Shown: positions 1 through 6,155 of the stretch, piece by piece
Layout: every line of letters starts with the position of its first letter
Position numbering within the stretch: the stretch's first letter is position 1
DNA from: Saprospiraceae bacterium
Lineage (GTDB): Bacteria; Bacteroidota; Bacteroidia; Chitinophagales; Saprospiraceae
Reading direction: 5' to 3'
NCBI GenBank assembly: GCA_020852155.1
Contig: JADZBJ010000155.1
Coordinates: forward strand, 1-6,239
Length of the DNA: 6,239 bases
Notes under the pieces: model-generated
What the model was told of the DNA's origin: nothing
Database searches by the model: none
What the model saw: only the letters and a program-made list of their open reading frames with translations
Position numbers and translations under genes: made by a program

Positions 1-59
1 AAATCCTTGAAAATCAGGAAAATCAATCCTGGAAATCTTCAAAATTACTTAAATCAGGG
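1..59 (+). repeat. Degenerate ~9-nt tandem array with AAATC core
   Basis: Units beginning AAATC (once AAATT) start at 1, 11, 20, 33, 42 and 51, giving steps of 10, 9, 13, 9 and 9. Only the first 4-5 bases of each unit are conserved; the rest varies (CTTGA, AGGA, TTCA, ACTT, AGGG). The array may extend to the left of the window. No reading frame or stable hairpin explains it. From memory, AAATC-rich intergenic strings of this kind occur in Bacteroidota genomes, but I cannot assign a function. Confidence 0.6.
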
Positions 60-71
60 TTAAAAGCGGGC

Positions 72-168
72 AAATGTAGTTCAAAAAGCCCTTAAAAATG
101 TAGAAAATGTGCTGGAAAAATTACATTTTTTGCAAGAAAATCCAAATCAAAGCCCCTGCTCTACATTC
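72..168. promoter_or_regulatory. Cluster of AATGTAG-like words upstream of the promoter
   Basis: AAATGTAG occurs exactly at 72-79 and 96-103, with a shorter relative, AAATGTG, at 105-111. The reverse complement appears as TTACATTT at 121-128 and CTACATT at 161-167. The last copy lies about where the -33 promoter element would be for the -7 element at 182-189, and no good -33 TTTG is seen there. The arrangement (three forward, two reverse) would fit binding sites for a transcription regulator. That is inference, and the region's AT-richness raises the chance of coincidence. Confidence 0.35.
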
Positions 169-181
169 ACACTGATTGATA

Positions 182-189
182 TACCTTTG
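182..189 (+). promoter_or_regulatory. Bacteroidota-type -7 promoter element (TACCTTTG)
   Basis: TACCTTTG matches the Bacteroidota housekeeping -7 consensus TAnnTTTG at all six fixed positions. No convincing -33 TTTG lies about 20 nt upstream. The expected transcription start, around 194-197, would leave a leader of about 40 nt before the ATG at 237. It would also put the possible TTG start at 195 at the very 5' end of the mRNA, which is the main reason for choosing the ATG. Confidence 0.5.
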
Positions 190-236
190 GCGGCTTGTTT
201 TCAGGTGATTTTAAACTTCTCGCTCCTCTCTCTCGC

Positions 237-3200
237 ATGGTGTTTACGAATAAAAAATGGATGTGGGCGCTTTCTGCGCTGTTGCTGGCACTTGGTGCTG
301 CGGCCTACCATTTCAAATGGTTTTCAGCCCTTGGTAATTCAATTCCATCGGCAGGCGAACAACAAACCCTGACGGCCAAAAACCCCATGCTGGAACTGTT
401 GTCGCCAGATGAAACAGGGATTGATTTTGCCAATGAAATCGTGCCTACCGAGCAGAATAATGTGGTGAACAACATCAATTTCTACAACGGAGGCGGTGTT
501 TGTGCGGCCGATTTCAACAACGACGGACTGACAGATTTGTATTTCGTCAGTGGTAGCGGCAAGAACAAACTGTACATGAATCAGGGCAATTTCAAATTCA
601 AGGAAAATGCCGAAGCCGCCGGTGTCGCGTCGCCGGAGGGATTCGAATCAGGCGCTACGATTGCTGACGTCAATGCTGACGGGTTCCTGGACATCTTTGT
701 GAATCGCGCTGGCCCTAAAGATTATCCGGGCAGGGGTTGTCAGTTGTTTGTCAATAACCCGAACAAACCGGGGTATTTCACCGAAATGGCCGAAGCATTC
801 GGTCTGAAAGACGATTCGCCGGTTACAGGCGGCGCTTTTTTTGATTATGATCTTGATGGCGATCTGGATTGCTATATTCTGAACCATTCGGAAGACCTCA
901 CATTTCCGAATAAAATCAATCTCAAAAAACTGCCTGACGGTAGCCTGAGAACAGACCTGACTCCGAAAGAAAAATACGATTCCGATCGGTTTTACAGAAA
1001 TGATGGCCCCGGCCCGTTATCCGCCAATGGTATAAAAACCTGTCGTTTTACAGAGGTTTCCAAAGAAATTGGCATTCAAAATATGGGTTTTGGACTCAGC
1101 GTATCGGTCGGGGACATGAACAATGACGGCTTCCCGGATGTGTATGTGGCCAACGACTTTGTGCAGCCTGATAATTTCTATTATAATACCGGAAAAGGGC
1201 AATTCACGGATAAGTTAGACGCTGCGCTGCGGCATAATTCCGTCTTCTCCATGGGCGTGGATCTGAGCGATTTTGACAATGATGCGCTGCTCGATGTTTT
1301 TAGCCTGGATATGTTGCCCTCTGATAACACGCGCCAGAAAATTTCACAAACCACCAACTCGCTTAGCCGCTATACCAGCATCGTGCAATATGGACAGATA
1401 GAACCTGTCACGCGCAATACCCTGCAACGAAACAACGGAAACGGCACCTTTAGTGATGTGGCTTGTATGGCTGGCATTTATAAAACAGACTGGGCCTGGA
1501 ATTGCCTGATCTGTGACTTGGACAATGACGGTGTCAAGGATATGTACATTTCAAACGGATACCCGAAAGACGTCAACTCTCGTGATTACAAGGATTTCAT
1601 TTTGCCGGAAGCGACCAAAACCACGCCGCTGCACCAGATGAACTTTGCGCAGATGAAAGACCTGATCTCGAAAATGCCCAACTATAAAACCCGCAATTTC
1701 TTCTATCGAAATGCAGGAAACTGGCAATTTGAAGACATGAACGGTCAATGGGCTACGGTTTCGCCATCATGGTCATGCGGCGCTGTCTGGTGCGATCTGG
1801 ATAATGACGGCGACCTTGAATTGGTCGTCAATAACCTCGAAGAACCAGCATTTGTCTATAAAAATCTTGCGCGTGAAAAAAACGCCACACACTATTTACA
1901 AATAACGCCCAAAGGGGCCGCCAGTAACCCTTTCGCCTTTGGCGCTTCGGTGTTGATTGAAAACAACGGCGTCAAACAGTTTCAGGAACTTTATCCCAAT
2001 CGCGGCATTTTCAGCGCTTCCGAACCGATGTTTCACTTTGGCCTCGGCAATGCCTCCAGCATCGAACGCCTGACCATACGCTGGCCTGATGGCAAAACCC
2101 AAGCCCTCACCAATGTCACAGCCGACCAGCGACTGTCATTGCGCTACGAAGATGCTTCTGGATATGTCGCGTCGCTTTCTCCGCCGGTGCGCGAGGATAA
2201 ATGGTTCAAAGATGTTTCCAATCAGGTGAACGCGCCATTTCTACACCGCGAGAGCGGATTTATTGACTTTGAACGCTGGGAAATGTACCCCTGGACGATT
2301 TCTGACCTCGGGCCGCTCGTTACCATCGGCGATGTCAATGCTGATGGACTTGACGATTTCTTTATTGGAAATGGTTTTGATTCGCCTTCGGTAATCTATG
2401 TGCAAAATCAGAATGGCACGTTCAGGTCAACCTCCACGAAACTGATGGATACCTATAAGAATTTTGAAGATGACGGCGCGGTATTCTTCGATGCGGATGG
2501 CGATGGCGACCAGGATCTGTTCGTTACCAGCGGCGGGCCGGATGCAACGTCGGATCTTGCCTGGCAATCCCGACTTTATGTCAATGACGGCAAAGGTGAA
2601 TTTTCCAACGAAACTTCCACAAGATTGCCTGAAATACGTTGCCTTGCCCAGCGGGCTGCCGCGTTTGATATGGATAAAGACGGCGATCAGGACATTGTTA
2701 TGGGTGGTCGCATCATGCCAAATCAATGGCCGCTAACACCCAAAAGTTTTGTGCTGCGCAACGATAAAGGGAAATTCACGGACATCAGCGATCAGGCGGG
2801 CGGCGATTTTACCTACTGCGGTATGGTAACCGATCTTGCCTGGAGCGACTTGAATGCGGACGGAAATGCGGAACTGGTCGTCGCGGGCGAGTGGATGCCT
2901 GTCAGTGTATTTGCCTGGGAGGGTAATGCATTGCGCAATGTGACCGACCGATTTGGCCTCTCAGGTACCGAAGGCATCTGGCAGCGCCTGTGCCTGGCTG
3001 ATGTTGACGGTGATGGCGATACTGATATGGTTACGGGAAATATCGGCCTTAATACGCGCCATCGCGCACCGTTCCACTGTTATGCCAGCGATTTTGATAA
3101 AAACGGCACACTGGATCCCATCGTTGCCATTGATGTAGATGGCCGACAATATCCATTGATGCAAAGGGAAGTATTGATGAAACAAATGCCCGCTTTGAAA

Positions 3201-3665
3201 AAGAAGTTTCTCTTTTCAAAAGACTACGGTGTAGCGCAAATGAAAGATTTGTGGGGGCCTGAAGCGCTGGAACAAAGCAAGCATTTCATCTGTAATGAAG
3301 TACAATCGTGTTGGTGGGAAAACCAGCAAGGGAAATTTGTCAAACACATTCTGCCCATGCAGGCTCAGGCGTCGGTTGTACAAGGCATTATCGTGTACGA
3401 CTTCAATGCTGACGGTCAATCGGATATCCTGCTGTCAGGCAATAAATATGGTTTTGATGTCGAAACCAACAGTTGTGACGCCGGTAATGGCGTATTCCTG
3501 TTGGGACGAGGTCAGGGGAAATTTGACTGGACAGATAACCTGGCCACTGGTTTTTGGGCCAGCCTCGAAGCGCGTGATATGGGCTTGATTAAAAGAGGCG
3601 GCAAGAAACCGCTGGTCATCGTTTCCAATAACAATACCATCACACAGTTTTTTGAAGTAAAATAA
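237..3665 (+). CDS. Exported FG-GAP/VCBS repeat protein with central ASPIC/UnbV domain (CRTAC1-like)
   Basis: A 1142-residue exported protein, probably on the cell surface or in the periplasm; no enzymatic residues are recognisable. Residues 1-8 are short and basic, 9-24 are hydrophobic, and AAA at 21-23 could be a signal peptidase I site. There is no lipobox cysteine. Fourteen calcium-loop motifs of the form DxDxDGxxD follow: seven near residues 92, 144, 203, 293, 345, 427 and 520, and seven near 699, 752, 811, 871, 922, 952 and 1055. An ASPIC/UnbV-like domain lies between the two sets at about 569-636 (GASVLI, NRGIFSASEP, FGLG, IRWPDGK). The sets fit two integrin-like beta-propellers of about 450 residues each. 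Family members are usually tied to adhesion or polymer binding and often sit near SusC/SusD genes in Bacteroidota, but none are visible here. The loop near 345 lacks the Gly (NDALLD), and those near 520 and 871 end in Glu. No type IX secretion C-terminal domain is evident. An in-frame TTG at 195 would add 14 residues ahead of the signal peptide. Family call is firm; ligand unknown. Confidence 0.9.
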   Translation: MVFTNKKWMWALSALLLALGAAAYHFKWFSALGNSIPSAGEQQTLTAKNPMLELLSPDETGIDFANEIVPTEQNNVVNNINFYNGGGVCAADFNNDGLTDLYFVSGSGKNKLYMNQGNFKFKENAEAAGVASPEGFESGATIADVNADGFLDIFVNRAGPKDYPGRGCQLFVNNPNKPGYFTEMAEAFGLKDDSPVTGGAFFDYDLDGDLDCYILNHSEDLTFPNKINLKKLPDGSLRTDLTPKEKYDSDRFYRNDGPGPLSANGIKTCRFTEVSKEIGIQNMGFGLSVSVGDMNNDGFPDVYVANDFVQPDNFYYNTGKGQFTDKLDAALRHNSVFSMGVDLSDFDNDALLDVFSLDMLPSDNTRQKISQTTNSLSRYTSIVQYGQIEPVTRNTLQRNNGNGTFSDVACMAGIYKTDWAWNCLICDLDNDGVKDMYISNGYPKDVNSRDYKDFILPEATKTTPLHQMNFAQMKDLISKMPNYKTRNFFYRNAGNWQFEDMNGQWATVSPSWSCGAVWCDLDNDGDLELVVNNLEEPAFVYKNLAREKNATHYLQITPKGAASNPFAFGASVLIENNGVKQFQELYPNRGIFSASEPMFHFGLGNASSIERLTIRWPDGKTQALTNVTADQRLSLRYEDASGYVASLSPPVREDKWFKDVSNQVNAPFLHRESGFIDFERWEMYPWTISDLGPLVTIGDVNADGLDDFFIGNGFDSPSVIYVQNQNGTFRSTSTKLMDTYKNFEDDGAVFFDADGDGDQDLFVTSGGPDATSDLAWQSRLYVNDGKGEFSNETSTRLPEIRCLAQRAAAFDMDKDGDQDIVMGGRIMPNQWPLTPKSFVLRNDKGKFTDISDQAGGDFTYCGMVTDLAWSDLNADGNAELVVAGEWMPVSVFAWEGNALRNVTDRFGLSGTEGIWQRLCLADVDGDGDTDMVTGNIGLNTRHRAPFHCYASDFDKNGTLDPIVAIDVDGRQYPLMQREVLMKQMPALKKKFLFSKDYGVAQMKDLWGPEALEQSKHFICNEVQSCWWENQQGKFVKHILPMQAQASVVQGIIVYDFNADGQSDILLSGNKYGFDVETNSCDAGNGVFLLGRGQGKFDWTDNLATGFWASLEARDMGLIKRGGKKPLVIVSNNNTITQFFEVK

Positions 3666-3691
3666 TGTTCGGCGGTTGTAATGTTTCAGGT

Positions 3692-3737
3692 GGTTTTTGC
3701 AACTAACCAAGTTAACTATTTACAACGTGCAAAAACC
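3692..3737 (+). promoter_or_regulatory. Inverted repeat spanning the proposed sigma-factor start codon
   Basis: GGTTTTTGCA at 3692-3701 is an exact reverse complement of TGCAAAAACC at 3728-3737, with 26 nt between. The right arm covers the last two bases of the proposed GTG start and the next codons. Smaller complementary words lie inside (AACT 3701-3704 with AGTT 3710-3713; the palindrome GTTAAC at 3711-3716). In RNA, the outer stem would bury the start codon. In DNA, it could be an operator. A 10-bp match with this spacing could arise by chance in a window this size, so function is speculative. Confidence 0.3.
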
Positions 3738-4221
3738 CGACGATACATTCCTTCAGATGTTGATAGAGCATCAGGCGATTTTACACAAAATCAGCAGGGC
3801 CTATTGTCTATCAACACCAGACCAGGCCGACCTGATGCAGGAAATGGCCTTGCAACTCTGGCGTTCGTGGCCATCATTCAGGCGCGAGTCAAAGGTTAGT
3901 ACCTGGGTCTATCGCGTGGCCCTGAACGTGGCGCTGACCTATCATCGTCAGCATCGGATTTCCACAAACGCAATTACGCAACAACATTTTCAAATACCGG
4001 AGCAAAACGAGCCGGATTCCGCTGAAACAGAGCGACTTTATCAGGCCATGCAGGTACTGACAGAGGTGGAAAAAGCTGTGTTAATGCTCTATTTTGAAGA
4101 TTATTCTTTCGATGAAATTGCCGCTATGTCTGGACTGACCCTCAATAATGTCAGGGTCAAAATGCACCGCATTCGGGAAAAACTGCGCACTAAAATTCAA
4201 TCCGAACATTCACATGGATAA
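3727..4221 (+). CDS. ECF-type RNA polymerase sigma factor (sigma-70 family)
   Basis: A 164-residue cytoplasmic sigma factor of normal ECF size, carrying only regions 2 and 4. Region 2 spans about 8-76: the core-binding segment reads DQADLMQEMALQLW (32-45), followed by FRRESKVSTWVYRVALNVAL (51-70), which corresponds to promoter melting and -10 recognition. A variable linker covers about 77-104. Region 4 spans about 105-155, with a helix-turn-helix in YSFDEIAAMSGLTLNNVRVK (126-145) that should read the -35 region. Start choice: GTG at 3727 gives an N-terminus (MQKPDDTFLQMLIEHQ) like those I know for Bacteroidota ECF factors. A TTG at 3697 would add 10 residues, and an ATG at 3757 would remove 10. 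No Shine-Dalgarno sequence is seen. The 3' end overlaps the next gene by 8 bases, so the two are very likely co-translated. It starts 61 bp after the propeller gene, without a clear terminator or strong promoter between. The regulon is unknown. Confidence 0.92.
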   Translation: MQKPDDTFLQMLIEHQAILHKISRAYCLSTPDQADLMQEMALQLWRSWPSFRRESKVSTWVYRVALNVALTYHRQHRISTNAITQQHFQIPEQNEPDSAETERLYQAMQVLTEVEKAVLMLYFEDYSFDEIAAMSGLTLNNVRVKMHRIREKLRTKIQSEHSHG

Positions 4222-4822
4222 TCATATAGACAACATGAAAAAAGCCTGGCAAGAACACCAGCCTGCGGGTTGGGATCAACCCGAATGGATTTCAGTATTG
4301 CAACAACGCAACCAGACGGCCTTGAAAAAACTACGGAATAACCTGCTGCTGGAGATCGTTGTGGCCGTATTACTGACCTTGTTTTTAAGTTGGAAACTGG
4401 TTGTTGACGAGCCGTTACAGGCCAAAGCGGCGCTGATTGCAATAATCTCGCAAATGGCCATGCTGGGTGTTTTCTACGTCAATGCCTGGAGCCACCTGAA
4501 CCGCACGCGCAAGGCTGACCTGCCGATCAAACAAAATTTGCAGGAAATGCTTCACTTCTGGCGGCTGGCTTTGCGGCAGTATTTTTGGGGTGGTGTACTG
4601 CTGTTCCCTTTGTTTTTTATCGCTATACGCCTGTGGCGCGACGCTGTTTTTAACACAGGCCCGTGGACGTTTTTTACAGGCAGCCCGATGGTGATCGCCC
4701 TGAAAGGTTTGGTATTGTGGTTCGTGATGTCCTTGATAGTCTGGTATTTAATTTACCATTCATACGGCAAGCATTTGCAACAAATCAGGAAAAGTCTGGA
4801 AGAACTGGAGGAGAAAGCGTGA
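4214..4822 (+). CDS. Four-helix membrane protein coupled to the ECF sigma factor; candidate non-canonical anti-sigma factor
   Basis: A 202-residue integral membrane protein of unassigned function. The first ~43 residues are hydrophilic and rich in Trp and Gln (MKKAWQEHQPAGWDQPEW at 8-25), probably cytoplasmic. Four hydrophobic segments follow at about 44-60, 71-92, 123-140 and 159-183. The C-terminus (about 186-202, HLQQIRKSLEELEEKA) is a charged amphipathic helix that could form a coiled coil. With four helices, both ends should face the cytoplasm. The ATG at 4214 overlaps the sigma gene's stop (ATGGATAA), typical of translational coupling; an internal ATG at 4235 is an alternative start. 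Position suggests a membrane anchor or antagonist of the sigma factor, and I recall similarly placed small membrane proteins with an LWxxQ-like N-terminus in Bacteroidota. There is no HxxxCxxC zinc anti-sigma motif, and there is no FecR-like periplasmic domain. The role is inference from context; membrane topology is well supported. Confidence 0.82.
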   Translation: MDNHIDNMKKAWQEHQPAGWDQPEWISVLQQRNQTALKKLRNNLLLEIVVAVLLTLFLSWKLVVDEPLQAKAALIAIISQMAMLGVFYVNAWSHLNRTRKADLPIKQNLQEMLHFWRLALRQYFWGGVLLFPLFFIAIRLWRDAVFNTGPWTFFTGSPMVIALKGLVLWFVMSLIVWYLIYHSYGKHLQQIRKSLEELEEKA

Positions 4823-4874
4823 TTTTTAGACAATTTCCCGCAGATTTTTTGCGGAATCTGCGGGAAATAAAAAT
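4822..4874. terminator. Long hairpin between convergent genes; probable bidirectional 3'-end element
   Basis: A perfect 14-bp inverted repeat, ATTTCCCGCAGATT at 4833-4846 and AATCTGCGGGAAAT at 4855-4868, encloses an 8-nt loop. An outer stem of ATTTTT (4822-4827) with AAAAAT (4869-4874) can extend it, leaving AGACA (4828-4832) bulged. It begins at the stop codon of the plus-strand membrane protein and ends 6 bp before the stop of the minus-strand transporter, so it can serve both transcripts. On neither strand does a U-tract follow the stem; the flanking tracts are U before and A after. A classical intrinsic terminator is therefore not fully supported, and 3'-end protection or another termination mode is possible. 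Confidence 0.6.
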
Positions 4875-4880
4875 GGCTTT

Positions 4881-6110
4881 CTACACCTCCTCCACATAAT
4901 CCAGATCCGTATCAAAGGTTTCTTTTAATCCCCATAGTGCGATAAACGCAATAGCCAGACAAACAGAACCGACAATCCAGGCCGCAGAAATGACGCTGCC
5001 CAGCACGGCAGGCTGTTTCAGGTATTTGAAGGCTTCATTGATCGGAACCTGCATGCCGCGCGCAAAATTCGGCACAGATGTGGCCACTGTCGAGCGAAGG
5101 TTAGTACCAAACTGTTCGGCGCCAATAGTGACGAAAATGACCCAAAAGCCCACAGAAATGCCCAGAAAAAAGTGACAAGTATAAAAAGCCGCCACCGTGT
5201 TGAATGGCATACCCAGGTAGATGGCCACGGCGATAACATCCAGCACCAAAAAGGCCATCATGACTTTTACGCGACTGCGCAAATACTGGCTCAGCAGGCC
5301 CGACGCCAGATCGCCCAGGATGAGTCCGGTGTAACACAGCGCAATGGCATTTCCGGCCAGTACGCCATCCAGCCCTTTGGCTTTGCCAAATTCAGGTGAG
5401 AAAAAAATCAACACGCCCACCACAAACCATGTGGAAGTGCCAATAAATATACAGCGCAGAAAACGCGAAAGCCTGTCCCACGAAGTAAACAGCGCCATGA
5501 AATTACCGCGACTAATATGACTTTTCGTCTGTACCTGCTGAAAAATGCCTGATTCCGAAACGCTGATTCGTATGAGCAGCAGTAAAATGCCCAATCCGCC
5601 GCCGATAAAATAACAGATGCGCCAGTCGAACATTTTATCAATACCCCAAGCCAGTAATGCGCCCGAAAGTCCGATGGTCGCCACCAGCATAGTGCCCAGA
5701 CCGCGTTTGTTTTTGGGTAAAACTTCGGCTACCAGCGTGATGCCTGCGCCTAATTCGCCGGCCAACCCGACGCCCGCTAAAAACCTGTACAGGGCATAGT
5801 CGGTGAATCCATTGGCAAAACCATTCAGAATATTAGCTACGGAATATAGCGCAATACTGAAATAAAGCACCTTCACCCGCCCTTTTTTGTCGCCGAGGAC
5901 GCCCCACAGTATGCCGCCAGCCAACATGCCAAACATCTGCCAGTTTTGCAGCGAAAGCCCTTTGTCTGTCAAGTCCTGACCACTGAACCCCAGCGCTGTC
6001 AGGCTTTTCACCCGAACAAACCCGAAGAGCAGCAGGTCGTAAATGTCAACAAAATAACCCAGTGCGGCTACGATAACCGCGGCATTCAGCAAACGTGGAG
6101 AGGAAGACAT
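4881..6110 (-). CDS. MFS transporter (metabolite:H+ symporter-like), substrate unknown
   Basis: A 409-residue inner-membrane carrier of the major facilitator superfamily with about twelve hydrophobic segments, the first near residues 8-30 and the last near 371-394, and a polar central loop near 182-215. DIYD at 22-25 in helix 1 resembles the acidic pair in metabolite:H+ symporter-type carriers. The MFS motif A between helices 2 and 3 is clear (GGILWGVLGDKKGR, 65-78). Helix 4 holds R109 in YRFLAGVGLAGELGAG (108-123), where proton-coupling residues often sit. A second characteristic stretch, AEQFGTNLRSTVATSVPNFA (331-350), is one I recognise from Bacteroidota MFS proteins of this length. The ATG at 6108-6110 places helix 1 directly after a short polar N-terminus. 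It faces the sigma operon tail to tail across 58 bp, so it is probably a separate unit. Substrate cannot be read from sequence; organic acids, sugars or phosphorylated sugars are all possible. Confidence 0.92.
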   Translation of the reverse strand: MSSSPRLLNAAVIVAALGYFVDIYDLLLFGFVRVKSLTALGFSGQDLTDKGLSLQNWQMFGMLAGGILWGVLGDKKGRVKVLYFSIALYSVANILNGFANGFTDYALYRFLAGVGLAGELGAGITLVAEVLPKNKRGLGTMLVATIGLSGALLAWGIDKMFDWRICYFIGGGLGILLLLIRISVSESGIFQQVQTKSHISRGNFMALFTSWDRLSRFLRCIFIGTSTWFVVGVLIFFSPEFGKAKGLDGVLAGNAIALCYTGLILGDLASGLLSQYLRSRVKVMMAFLVLDVIAVAIYLGMPFNTVAAFYTCHFFLGISVGFWVIFVTIGAEQFGTNLRSTVATSVPNFARGMQVPINEAFKYLKQPAVLGSVISAAWIVGSVCLAIAFIALWGLKETFDTDLDYVEEV

Positions 6111-6144
6111 AAGTGGGTAAGGTGATAATTTGATAATGAAGGTG

Positions 6145-6152
6145 CAATGATA
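6145..6152 (-). promoter_or_regulatory. Weak candidate -7 element for the MFS gene
   Basis: Read on the minus strand this is TATCATTG, one mismatch from TAnnTTTG. It lies 35-42 nt upstream of the ATG and would give a leader of about 30 nt. No -33 TTTG is visible upstream, where the sequence is taken up by the 9-nt array. One-mismatch hits are common in AT-rich DNA, so this is tentative. Confidence 0.25.
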
Positions 6153-6155
6153 AGC

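Noticed and set aside
104..131. Hairpin AAAATGT / ACATTTT followed by T's as a terminator for an upstream gene
   Set aside because: The stem is only 7 bp and nearly all A/T with a 12-nt loop, so it would be unstable. The words are better described as part of the AATGTAG-like cluster.
195..236. TTG at 195 as the start of the propeller protein
   Set aside because: The 14 extra residues precede an already complete signal peptide, and the -7 element at 182-189 would start transcription at about this base.
109..372. An 87-residue plus-strand frame beginning upstream of the propeller gene
   Set aside because: It overlaps the signal-peptide region of the clearly real propeller gene in another frame, shows no recognisable domain, and starts upstream of the likely promoter element.
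2427..2726. Long frames on the opposite strand and in other frames inside the propeller gene, such as this 99-residue one
   Set aside because: They are shadows of repetitive GAT/GAC-rich calcium-loop codons; the opposite-strand products are simple Ile/Val-rich strings without domain features.
3696..3724. TTTG at 3696-3699 with TATTTACA at 3717-3724 as a sigma-gene promoter
   Set aside because: The -7 candidate matches only about half of TAnnTTTG, and transcription would begin at or after the proposed start codon.
3697..3726. TTG at 3697 as the sigma-factor start
   Set aside because: The ten added residues do not resemble the usual ECF N-terminus, while GTG at 3727 gives a typical one. It cannot be fully excluded.
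237..4822. A SusC/SusD-type polysaccharide utilisation locus with sigma/anti-sigma control
   Set aside because: No TonB-dependent receptor, SusD-like lipoprotein, glycoside hydrolase or FecR-like anti-sigma factor is present in the window.
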